Shown here: positions 8,129 to 15,398 of the stretch, piece by piece
Layout: every line of letters starts with the position of its first letter
Numbering within the stretch: position 1 is the first letter of the stretch
Assembly (NCBI RefSeq): GCF_000970085.1
Contig: NZ_CP009506.1
Span: forward strand, 2,914,001 to 2,978,000
From: Methanosarcina siciliae T4/M
GTDB lineage: Archaea; Halobacteriota; Methanosarcinia; Methanosarcinales; Methanosarcinaceae
Direction of reading: 5' to 3'
Length of the DNA stretch: 64,000 nucleotides
Translations under genes and position numbers: made by a program
The notes under the pieces: model-generated
What the model was told of the DNA's origin: nothing
Database searches by the model: none
What the model saw: only the letters and a program-made list of their open reading frames with translations

Positions 8129-9042
8129 CCCTGATTCAAGAAGAACTTCTTGCACGAATAGATGAAAAAATGAAGCAGCTAAACTCCATGCGGCCCATTC
8201 CGGCAGATGCTTTAAGCAGGCTCCATGAAGAGATGAGGTTAGTGCACACCTACCACTCGAACGCGATAGAAGGGAATACGCTAACACTCCAGGAAACAAA
8301 ACTTGTCCTGGAAGAAGGGCTGACTATTGGCGGAAAATCGCTACGGGAACATCTCGAGGCGACCAACAACGCAAAAGCTTTTGACCGGATGGAAGAGTTA
8401 GCAAAGAAAAAACGTGCAATAGACAACATTGCAATTCAGGAAATCCATGAAATTGTAACCAGAAGTATACTTGAAGATGCAGGCAGATACCGCACCAGAA
8501 ATGTGAGGATAGCCGGTGCAGTAAAGGCTCCGCCCGATTGGTCGAAGATAGTAAAATTGATGGACGAACTTATCGAAAAGGTAGCAGAAAGCAAAGTTCA
8601 TCCCATTGAAACGGCTTCTTTCCTGCATCACAGGTTTGTTGAAATTCACCCATTCAGCGATGGAAACGAACGGGTAGCTCGGCTTCTCACAAACCTGTAT
8701 TTGATCTCAAGGGATTGTCCTCCTGTCGTTCTCAAAAAAGAGGACAGGGAAAAATATTACAAATTCCTTAGAGCCGCAGATGCTGGAAACCTGGGACCGT
8801 TTGCCAATTTCATTGCAAAAGCTGTAGATGAAAACCTGACCCTTTATCTCTCCATATCAGGAGGAAAGGATGAACTGATGCCTCTGAAAGAACTTGCCAC
8901 GGAAACCCCTTATTCTCAGGAATACCTCAGCCTGCGGGCCAGACAGGGGCTTCTGGATGCTGTAAAAATAGGAAAAACATGGCACAGTTCAAAACGTGCT
9001 GTTGAACAGTATTTATCCGAGCACGGGAAAAAAGATGTTTGA
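8110..9042 (+). CDS. Fic-family protein (probable AMPylase or related transferase)
   Basis: A 310-residue Fic protein. The core motif HPFSDGNERVAR is at 180-191, with His180 as the catalytic base. The usual Gly after GN is Glu (GNER), which may change nucleotide use. An N-terminal inhibitory helix motif, SNAIEGN, is at 50-56, so activity is probably self-restrained. The last 70 residues (ELATETPYSQEYLSLRARQG) look like a winged helix of the type often fused to Fic. Fic domains transfer AMP, or occasionally other groups, to protein hydroxyls. The start is probably leaderless under the operator array. It is a single-gene cassette. Confidence 0.88.
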   Translation: MVNTDTSLIQEELLARIDEKMKQLNSMRPIPADALSRLHEEMRLVHTYHSNAIEGNTLTLQETKLVLEEGLTIGGKSLREHLEATNNAKAFDRMEELAKKKRAIDNIAIQEIHEIVTRSILEDAGRYRTRNVRIAGAVKAPPDWSKIVKLMDELIEKVAESKVHPIETASFLHHRFVEIHPFSDGNERVARLLTNLYLISRDCPPVVLKKEDREKYYKFLRAADAGNLGPFANFIAKAVDENLTLYLSISGGKDELMPLKELATETPYSQEYLSLRARQGLLDAVKIGKTWHSSKRAVEQYLSEHGKKDV

Positions 9043-9047
9043 TTTCC

Positions 9048-9120
9048 GTGTTCTTAACAAATCTATAGGAAGAGATTCAGGCAGACTACAGGCAGGAAAA
9101 ATATATTTCAAACGAATTGA
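9048..9120 (+). repeat. Border repeat, copy G (degenerate 3' end)
   Basis: A short, diverged copy keeping TTCTTAACAAA, AGATTCAGGCAGAC and GGCAGGAAAAATATATTTCA. It starts right after fic. From about 9090 onward it is collinear with the end of copy D and the ATPase promoter region. Confidence 0.65.
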
Positions 9121-9255
9121 AGTACAAGATAAGAAATCTCCTTTTTTGTTCAGTGTCCCGATATTATAATCCTAAAATCCACTTCCATTTAAATAATCGT
9201 CATTATAATGATGATTTTTACGTTAAATATCGTCAGTGTAATGACGGAGATATAA
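9090..9255 (+). promoter_or_regulatory. Orphan copy of the ATPase promoter and operator region
   Basis: This stretch is collinear with 5550-5725. Both contain a CCTAAAATCCACTT block, TTTAAATAATC and two CATTATAATGA-type dyads at the same spacing, followed by a GATATAA box. Here the dyads are at 9198-9213 and 9231-9246 (CGTCAGTGTAATGACG). No ATPase gene follows, so this is a promoter whose gene has been lost or replaced. Confidence 0.75.
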
Positions 9256-9304
9256 GAAAATATATTCAAACGGAACGAAATAGAAGTTTGATGAGAAATA
9301 AAAC

Positions 9305-9547
9305 TTAAACAAATTCGGAATCTATAGAGGGTTTTTCAGCAATAGCCACATATTCTGCAAAAGATTCTGATTCTGGAATAAGTAAATTATCCTCCAGAAG
9401 TCCCTGCACGTGCATTTCAATGGCTTCATAGATGTTTTTCTTTACTTCCTCTCGGGTAGAACCGGTGGCTACACAGCCCGGAAGGTCAGGTGAATATGCT
9501 GAATAGTATTTATTCGCTTTTTCGAATATAACGAGAAAACGGTACAT
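9305..9547 (-). CDS. hicB: HicB-family antitoxin (paralogue, no HicA partner)
   Basis: An 80-residue protein closely similar to the HicB at 4527-4769, with YSAYSPDLPGCVATGSTREE and the following amphipathic helix. The start at 9547 (MYRFLVIFE) is chosen because GGAGAG lies just upstream and the paralogue begins at the equivalent residue; a longer frame to 9598 is not needed. Unlike the first locus, no hicA lies in front of it. It may be an orphan antitoxin, or it may cross-neutralise the HicA at 4773-4967 (inference). Confidence 0.82.
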   Translation of the reverse strand: MYRFLVIFEKANKYYSAYSPDLPGCVATGSTREEVKKNIYEAIEMHVQGLLEDNLLIPESESFAEYVAIAEKPSIDSEFV

Positions 9548-9549
9548 GA

Positions 9550-9759
9550 TTAGCTCTCCAACCGGATAAGGCCATTTCTTAACCTGAAATTGATCCATTC
9601 ATCTATAACTTCTTCCAGGTTTTTCCGGCACTCTTCAAGGGTCTTGCCTGTAGCCCATACGCCCTCAAGTTCGGAAACTTCTCCGTAATATGGTTCAATG
9701 TTATCGATTATTTCGTATTTTGCCTTTTCAAGGGCTGTTTGAGTAAATTTGATGAGCGT
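9550..9759 (-). pseudogene. HicB-like gene with ATG changed to ACG
   Basis: On the minus strand, 70 intact codons encode a close copy of the HicB-like protein at 4990-5220 (YYGEVSELEGVWATGKTLEE, then a RKNLEEVIDEWI-type helix). The codon aligned with the ATG of that gene is ACG here (CGT on the + strand at 9757-9759), and no ATG, GTG or TTG lies in frame just upstream. The reading frame itself is undamaged to a TAA at 9550-9552. Either the gene was silenced recently, or it uses a rare start such as ACG or ATC. The downstream hicB ribosome-binding site is inside its last codons. Confidence 0.65.
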
Positions 9760-9892
9760 GATGACACCTGTCCAGTTTTGTTTAGTTTTATGCCTTCTGA
9801 ATCTTATTATAGATTCTGTGAGTTATTCAAATGTTGTAACAGCAATTTATCTGATTCGTTGGAAGAAAGAACTGAAACAGTTTTGGTTATTG

Positions 9893-10114
9893 TTACACGA
9901 ACTGTTCCCAGTACCTCGATGCTGTGACATAGCTTTCCCAGAGAATGAAATCATCCCATTCTTCAAAATCTTCTTTCCCTCCCCTTAAATGGATTCTTTT
10001 TTCAAAATCAGAAAAGTTCATTCCATACTTCTGTTTCATTCCAGCTATCTTTTTGCCGTAGTAATCTATTTTTTGTTCAGCCTGGTCGTGCACAAGCCGC
10101 TTTGGGTCTCCCAA
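9893..10114 (-). CDS. Small acidic helical protein, possible antitoxin
   Basis: A 73-residue protein with a TTG start supported by GGTGG seven bases upstream. It is helical and charged, with KIDYYGKKIAGMKQKYGMNF followed by SDFEKRI and a tryptophan-rich end (EEWDDFILWESYVTASRYWE). Small proteins with this pattern recur in Methanosarcina near toxin-antitoxin genes, but I cannot assign a family with certainty. No toxin of matching size is next to it. The context, between HicB genes and a broken MntA/HepT pair, is the only hint of an antitoxin role. Confidence 0.55.
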   Translation of the reverse strand: MGDPKRLVHDQAEQKIDYYGKKIAGMKQKYGMNFSDFEKRIHLRGGKEDFEEWDDFILWESYVTASRYWEQFV

Positions 10115-10213
10115 TAGTTACCACCTAATTGCCATTTTGGCACTTAAATTTTAAATGCATTTGTATACCGGTACACCGCTTTTTCAAGCTTTTATTAGCA
10201 ATCTCGAACCTGA

Positions 10214-10432
10214 TTAAACAACCACATCAACAACCCTGCAGGAGGGTTTTTCCAGATAGGCTTGCAGTTCGTCTTCTGCGAGAGATTCCAGGCAGGCCTG
10301 AATTGCTTCTTTAATATTCTCAATAGCTTCCTCTACAGTATCTCCCTGCGAAAAACAGCCAGGCAAACCGGGAAAGCTGGCAATAAACCCTCCGACTTCT
10401 TCGTCTTCCTCAAGGATAATTTTGAACCGCAT
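10214..10432 (-). CDS. HicB-family protein
   Basis: A 72-residue HicB/UPF0150 protein with the signature GGFIASFPGLPGCFSQGDTV, then EEAIENIKEAIQACLESL. It is a third HicB subfamily in this region, and there is no HicA beside it. An AT-rich box (CAAATTTAAGC on the coding strand) about 30 bases before the ATG and the lack of a Shine-Dalgarno site suggest a leaderless transcript. Solitary HicB proteins exist; whether this one still has a function is unclear. Confidence 0.82.
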   Translation of the reverse strand: MRFKIILEEDEEVGGFIASFPGLPGCFSQGDTVEEAIENIKEAIQACLESLAEDELQAYLEKPSCRVVDVVV

Positions 10433-10601
10433 AAAACCGATTATAAGGCTTTTTGCTTAAATTTGTATGGGTGGAAGGATTTGACGTTGGATATATTCCA
10501 TGAAAATATAACACTTGAAAACTGCCTTCTTTAGTAATTATAAATACTACAACCGCAGAATACTATAACATATCAAAAGGGACCGGATAGAGCCTGAAAA
10601 A

Positions 10602-10908
10602 ATGCAGGAAAACCGAAAAGACACTGAAATCTATATCCTGAAACTTCATGAAATGATCCCGGAGCTTAAAGAAAAATACCACATTAGCTACCTGGGAGTT
10701 TTTGGGTCCTATATAAGGGGAGAACAGAAACCCGGAAGCGACTTGGATATACTCGTTGAGCTTTCCAGAACCCCTACTATTTTTGAATTTGTCAACCTTG
10801 AAAACTACCTTTCGGATGCCTGGGTGTTAAAGTAGACCTGGTTATGAAAGATGCGTTGAAGCCAAACATAAGTAAACACATCCTGAGTGAAGTTGAAGCT
10901 ATCTGAAG
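10602..10908 (+). pseudogene. mntA: MntA-type nucleotidyltransferase antitoxin, frameshifted
   Basis: The first 77 residues form a minimal nucleotidyltransferase with the active-site signature GVFGSYIRGEQKPGSDLDIL (GSX10DXD). Near 10821 a single base is missing (GCCTGG where GCCCTGG is expected), which gives an early stop at about 10833-10835. In the restored frame the sequence continues VKVDLVMKDALKPNISKHIL and ends at EAI with a TGA near 10906. MntA antitoxins add AMP to HepT-type HEPN toxins. Here the antitoxin would lose its C-terminal third. A sequencing error is an alternative explanation. Confidence 0.75.
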
Positions 10909-11072
10909 TACGTGAAAAATACCCCTCAGTACCCTGGAAAGATCTCGCGGGTATACGGAACAAATTGATTCACGCTTATTTCGGAGTAAATCTGAAGGTA
11001 GTCTGGTTATTTGTTAAAGAAGGCATTCCAGAAGCAAAACCGGATATCAAACGCATACTGGATGAAATGTAA
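10887..11072 (+). pseudogene. hepT: HepT-type HEPN toxin, N-terminus deleted
   Basis: This 61-residue frame is the C-terminal half of a DUF86/HEPN protein. It keeps the RNase motif RX4HXY as RNKLIHAY, preceded by SEVREKYPSVPWKDLAGI. Intact members are about 110 residues, so roughly 50 N-terminal residues are missing, and the fragment is joined directly to the end of the mntA remnant. A GTG at 10887 could start translation, but the fold would lack two helices. Together with the frameshifted mntA this is a dying toxin-antitoxin pair. Confidence 0.75.
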
Positions 11073-11140
11073 ATCAGAAAAACTCTCCCTAGAGGGAAAG
11101 AATCGATTAATCTAAAGAAGCTCTGCAAAGTACCCCTCAA
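11071..11140 (+). repeat. Border repeat, copy H (5' module only)
   Basis: It contains AATCAGAAAAACTC, ATCGATTAATCTAAAGAAGC and a TACCCCT segment, matching the 5' module of copies C, D and E. The 3' module is missing. It sits directly after the HEPN fragment and touches the end of the TrmB-like gene. Confidence 0.75.
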
Positions 11141-11970
11141 GTCAGAGAAAACAATTCACCCTTTGTCCAGAGTTCATCAAATTTTGCCTTGAATCTCTTT
11201 GCATATGATTCGTCATATATTCTTGTCATACCGAGGTTTCTACTCATATTGAACTGGTCTTCAATATCAAGCACGGTTATCTTAGAATCAGTGATTGTAA
11301 AATTGTATTCGGTTTCTAAAATTCTTACTTCCATCAGGTCCTTAATATAGCGTTTGAATGACAGATCTTCTATTGAATCAATAAGCTCTTTTAATGATGG
11401 CAGTAATTGTGATCCCGGATCTAAAATTTTAACTTTTATGCCACGCTGTACTAAACTCAAATAAGCTTTGCTAAAAGTGGATATTGAGGCATCATATAGC
11501 TCTGATCTTCCAGGCCTGTACTTAATATGGATTACAACACATATTTCATGCTCGATTTTCTCAAAAAATGAATCCACCATTTCATTTAGTTCATTATTAC
11601 GAAACCTGTCAGGCCAGAAGACAGTTTCAACATTTTGTGGTAAATTGTCGTTGCAGAGTTCCCTTTCGATTTCATCGAATATTTCTTTGAGCATTTTGAG
11701 CTCATTGAGGGTTTCTTCCTCTTTTCTTTTGTACATGAGTTTAAATGCGTATTTAGGATCGACCGCCCGGTATCTCTGGGGTCGTGACGGCTGGATTTCG
11801 ACAAGCTCATAATTTTTGAGGGCTTTGAGAACCTCATAGATCTTTCCTATAGGGACTTTCGATGAATGGGATAATTTGCTTGCTTCCATAGAATCCTGCT
11901 TCAGGAGGGTCAGGTAAACTGAACTCTCATATCTGTTCAATCCAATTTTTGCAAGTAATTTTTCATCCAT
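11137..11970 (-). CDS. TrmB-family transcriptional regulator
   Basis: A 277-residue archaeal regulator. Residues 5-75 form a winged helix (LAKIGLNRYESSVYLTLLKQ, SKVPIGKIYEVLKALKNYEL) characteristic of TrmB. A coiled segment at 80-110 is followed by a C-terminal effector-type domain with a PLD-like ending. TrmB proteins usually respond to sugars or other small metabolites. The ligand cannot be read here. The gene is divergent from the methyltransferase at 12235, with about 260 bases between them, so it may control that gene or itself. Confidence 0.85.
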   Translation of the reverse strand: MDEKLLAKIGLNRYESSVYLTLLKQDSMEASKLSHSSKVPIGKIYEVLKALKNYELVEIQPSRPQRYRAVDPKYAFKLMYKRKEEETLNELKMLKEIFDEIERELCNDNLPQNVETVFWPDRFRNNELNEMVDSFFEKIEHEICVVIHIKYRPGRSELYDASISTFSKAYLSLVQRGIKVKILDPGSQLLPSLKELIDSIEDLSFKRYIKDLMEVRILETEYNFTITDSKITVLDIEDQFNMSRNLGMTRIYDESYAKRFKAKFDELWTKGELFSLT

Positions 11971-12234
11971 TATTTCACTACTTTTCGGTTTATCGTAGAG
12001 TAAAACGATTATCTTTCCTAACGGTATTAAGACTACTGTTCTGCCATATGAAAGGTTCTAGCATATGAAAGTGAAGTTGTTAAGTTAAAAGCTATACTGA
12101 CTGAGTACCTTAGTTCAAATAAAAGAACGATATGTGACAAAGGTTGCCTCGAAATATATAGAAGAATAACAAGTAACAAACTCCAATAATAAGTAACAAG
12201 CTCCATGAAATAATATGGGATGGATTAACTAAAA

Positions 12235-12957
12235 GTGATCAAGATGATGTTTACAAAAAGTAACAAATATGATTTTGATTTTGTTAAAGAAAACATGATG
12301 GGACCAAACGCAATAAAGATTCTTGAGGAAGTGTCCGAATCTTTGAAGCTTGAAAAAGGCATGAGAATACTTGATCTTGGATGTGGGAGAGGGTTGACCT
12401 CAATATTCCTGGCAAAAGAATATGATGTTACGGTTTTTGCAACTGATCTCTGGATAAGTGCAACAGATAACTATGAGAGAATTAAGTCAATGGGATTGGA
12501 AGATAAAATAATACCAATACACGCAGAAGCTCATGATCTACCGTTTGCAAATGAGTTTTTTGACGCTGCTATCAGTATAGATGCCTATCACTATTTCGGG
12601 GTTGAAAAAGATTATTTGACCAAGTATTTTGCTCCACTCGTAAAAAAAGGAGGGCAAATAGCAGTTGCAGTTCCGGGCTTGAAGCAGGAATTTACAAATG
12701 GAGTTCCAGTAGAATTGGTGCCATACTGGTTTGATGATATGACTTTAACTCTACACTCATGTGATTGGTGGTATAATTTATGGAAAAACTCTGATTTGGT
12801 AAGTATTAAAGAATTCAAAGAATTATATTGCTTAAAAGAATCCTGGCAGGATTGGCTTTTGTGTGATAACGACTATGCTCGTAGGGATATAGGAATGATG
12901 GAAGCTGAAGGTGGAAATTACTTTAATCTGATTTCAATCATAGCTACAAAGTTATGA
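12235..12957 (+). CDS. SAM-dependent class I methyltransferase
   Basis: A 240-residue methyltransferase. SAM motif I, ILDLGCGRGLTSIFL, is at about 45-59, the acidic loop VFATDLW follows at about 71, and motif IV-like DAAISIDAYHYFG lies near 108-120. The middle and end are Trp-rich (CDWWYNLWKNSD, ESWQDWLLCDND). It resembles SmtA or cyclopropane-synthase-like small-molecule methyltransferases, and the substrate is unknown. The start may be the GTG at 12235 or the ATG at 12244, for which GTGAT would serve as ribosome-binding site. It stands divergent from the TrmB-like gene. Confidence 0.85.
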   Translation: MIKMMFTKSNKYDFDFVKENMMGPNAIKILEEVSESLKLEKGMRILDLGCGRGLTSIFLAKEYDVTVFATDLWISATDNYERIKSMGLEDKIIPIHAEAHDLPFANEFFDAAISIDAYHYFGVEKDYLTKYFAPLVKKGGQIAVAVPGLKQEFTNGVPVELVPYWFDDMTLTLHSCDWWYNLWKNSDLVSIKEFKELYCLKESWQDWLLCDNDYARRDIGMMEAEGGNYFNLISIIATKL

Positions 12958-13354
12958 TTCAAAATCTGTTAAGGAGCTCACGACCTGGCCTACAAAATTC
13001 CGTTCATTAACTTCCTTAGATTAACATGGGATCTTAGGGATGTGATTTTTGGGGGGAACAAGGTTCTATGGATTCCATAGAACATCATCGATTTCATTGA
13101 AGGAAATAAGTTCATATTTATAATTTCAACACAATATTAGTTTCAGGATAGATGCTACTTAAAAATTTCAAGTAAAGCAGAAGAACATGGTGATATTTTT
13201 AAAAACAAACATGAAATTATCCGAATTACAGGCGAAAAGAAACGAAAGTACTTTTCAAGTCACATTATTTCAAGTCACATTACTTTCATTCTAAACAGAT
13301 AAAGGAAAAAATGAGCGGATTAGAAACTGCTACTTTCTCAATGTACGTTGCCGT
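12958..13354. other. Non-coding stretch with a strong dyad
   Basis: No gene is supported here. The notable element is a perfect 21 bp inverted repeat at 13063-13083, GTTCTATGG-ATT-CCATAGAAC. It could fold as a hairpin or bind a dimeric protein. A purine-rich segment around 13165-13260 reads as short broken frames. Confidence 0.5.
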
Positions 13355-13449
13355 GTTTTCGATTTCTCAATCATCCATGCAGGTGTGTTTGAGCGAGTTT
13401 TAAGCAGACCGCCGGCAGGAAAAATATAATTTAACTGAATTGCTTTGAG
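13355..13449 (+). repeat. Border repeat, copy I (degenerate 3' module)
   Basis: It keeps GTTTTCGATTTCTCAA, TTTTAAGCAGACCGCCGGCA and AAAAATATAATTTAACTG, and ends in GAATTGCTTTGAG exactly as copy A does. It is the last copy before the housekeeping sulfur genes and marks the right edge of the accessory zone. Confidence 0.75.
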
Positions 13450-13578
13450 CCTAAATTTGACATATTTCGGGAACTAAAACAGTGCAAAGTTACATGAAAC
13501 ACCTTGCTGAGATGAAATCTCATTTGAAAAAATGAAAATTCATAACTAACATAGAAATCCATATAAAATTTTAAATTG

Positions 13579-13730
13579 TATCTACAATTTTGATAGTATC
13601 CACTAATTCCCTGGGAATAATCTCCTTGATTTTAAGCCAAAATGAGTTTGATATGTAGCATTAATATCAAAAATTTTAGTACTAATTATGTGAAATTTCA
13701 CTCATTCTTGTTACAATCAAGCTATTATCA
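13579..13730 (-). mobile_element. Remnant 3' end of an IS1634-like element
   Basis: This segment is collinear with the left end of the nested element at 50920. It has TGATAGTATCCACTAATT about 110 bases from a block that, on the minus strand, encodes NSLIVTRMSEISHN. The same stretch in the 50.9 kb transposase reads NSLIVTKMGTIP. Only this end remains, ending within about 12 bases of the metX stop codon. Confidence 0.65.
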
Positions 13731-13742
13731 GGCGCCTCAAAA

Positions 13743-15392
13743 TTAACCGAACCTGCCGATAAGGGCACTTATGCTTTCGCTTGTAACAAGACCTATTATG
13801 CGGTGCTCGGAATCAATGACCGGGAGTGAGGAAATCGAGTAATCCTCCATTATTGAGGACGCCTTCTCGATCCTTTCGTCTTCGTATACGTACCTGACAT
13901 CCCGGGTGATAATTTCGTCCAGCTCATTGATTTTGCAGGCTACTGCTTTTGTGATGTCCCAGGAGGTGACGATACCTTCGATTTTTCCGGTTTCCGAAAT
14001 GACCGGAAGGTGGCTTACGCGCTCTTTTACCATCAGCTTTGAGGCGTGTTCGATGGTTTCATTTCTCGAGACCGTGTAGAAGTTACGGTTCATGACATCG
14101 CTGACAAGGACTTCGGAGAGGAAACCCCTTATCAGATAGCTAAGCTGTCCCTCTTCAAGCAGGAAGGCGTCATGTCCGTACTGGGACCTGATTTCTTCAT
14201 ACCTGGCATCAATTCCATTTGCATTAAGGGCTGAAACGATTTCCTGCGACTGGTAAGGAGGGTAGAGCCAGTCCGAAGAGATGGAAATTACAAGGTATTT
14301 TGCAGTAACTCCGGAAAAGCCCTCTATAAGGGAGCCGTTTCTTGCAAGGTCAAAGTAGTCCACAGCTTTTGTAATGTACAGATAGGAATTGGCATCAAAA
14401 CGCTTTGTGAAATTATCTCCCTTGTAGTTAAGGTAGCTCTCAACCTGGAAGTTTGGGGTAAAATCGTGAGAGAATTCAGGAGCGATCTCAGAGGATATTT
14501 CAGAGGATATTTCAGAGGATATTTCAGAGGATATTTCGGACAAATTTTTGCCTTCCGTGCCCGTTATGCCTTTTGTGCATGCTTTTGTACCTGATTTCTC
14601 TTTATCCTGCTGGAGCCTTCCGAACTTTTTCTGCATGGAGGCGTCGCTCAGGTAGGTAATATGTCCTATCATACGGGCAAGGGCGAGCCCCTGGGAAGGT
14701 ATCTCTTTTCCGTAATAGTCTCCCCCATTCCATTTAGGGTCATCGGTTATGGCTTTCCTGCCTATTGCTCCGAATGCGATTTGCTGCGGGGTTGTGGAGG
14801 CTGTAGTCGCGATTGCAATTGCTTTTTTTACCATTTCGGGGTAACTGACCGTCCACTGGAGTACCTGCATTCCTCCCATGGAACCGCCTGCAACCGCAAA
14901 AAGCTGTTTTACCCCGAGGTGCTCGACCAGTTTTTTCTGGACCTTTACCATGTCTTTGACCGTAATTACGGGAAAGGAGATGCCGTAGTGTTTTCCGGTT
15001 TCAGGGTCTATTGAAGAAGGGCCTGTTGAGCCTTTACAGCCTCCCAGGATGTTTGAGCAGATGATGCAGTATTTTTCAGTGTCAAACGCCTTATTGGGGC
15101 CGATTACGATCTCCCACCAGCCCGGTTTTTTCTCGCCTTCATGAAACCCGGCAGCATGGGCGTCTCCAGTAAGGGCGTGGCAGATCAGGATAACGTTGCT
15201 TTTATCGGCGTTCATCTTTCCGTAAATTTCGTACTCTATCCTGGCGTCGGAAAGGGTTTTTCCGCTCTCGAGCACAAAGGTTCCGGGGATTTCATAGTTC
15301 ATCGAGCGGACTGGCCCGATGCTCTGGCCTTTTTTTTCCGAAAACAGATTTTTGGAAGAATTCCCTGAAAAGTTTACGGAAGAAACCACCAT
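13743..15392 (-). CDS. metX: Homoserine O-acetyltransferase with C-terminal CBS pair
   Basis: A 549-residue protein that acetylates homoserine from acetyl-CoA, the first committed step to homocysteine. The alpha/beta-hydrolase core has nucleophile Ser171 in AGGSMGG, Asp374 in SSDWLYPP and His407 in YGHDAFL. Residues about 432-549 are two CBS motifs (SDVMNRNFYTVSRNETIEHA and VRYVYEDERIEKASSIMEDY), which probably bind adenine nucleotides or SAM for feedback control. A low-complexity SEIS repeat interrupts the lid region at 285-303, encoded by 12 bp tandem repeats around 14485-14532. It starts six bases after metY ends, so the two form an operon. Confidence 0.93.
   Translation of the reverse strand: MVVSSVNFSGNSSKNLFSEKKGQSIGPVRSMNYEIPGTFVLESGKTLSDARIEYEIYGKMNADKSNVILICHALTGDAHAAGFHEGEKKPGWWEIVIGPNKAFDTEKYCIICSNILGGCKGSTGPSSIDPETGKHYGISFPVITVKDMVKVQKKLVEHLGVKQLFAVAGGSMGGMQVLQWTVSYPEMVKKAIAIATTASTTPQQIAFGAIGRKAITDDPKWNGGDYYGKEIPSQGLALARMIGHITYLSDASMQKKFGRLQQDKEKSGTKACTKGITGTEGKNLSEISSEISSEISSEISSEIAPEFSHDFTPNFQVESYLNYKGDNFTKRFDANSYLYITKAVDYFDLARNGSLIEGFSGVTAKYLVISISSDWLYPPYQSQEIVSALNANGIDARYEEIRSQYGHDAFLLEEGQLSYLIRGFLSEVLVSDVMNRNFYTVSRNETIEHASKLMVKERVSHLPVISETGKIEGIVTSWDITKAVACKINELDEIITRDVRYVYEDERIEKASSIMEDYSISSLPVIDSEHRIIGLVTSESISALIGRFG
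14485..14532 (-). repeat. 12 bp tandem repeat inside metX
   Basis: About four copies of AGAGGATATTTC on the + strand encode repeated Ser-Glu-Ile-Ser on the minus strand. The 12 bp unit preserves frame, so length changes by slippage would only add or remove four residues in the lid insertion of the acetyltransferase. Confidence 0.85.
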
Positions 15393-15398
15393 GCTATC

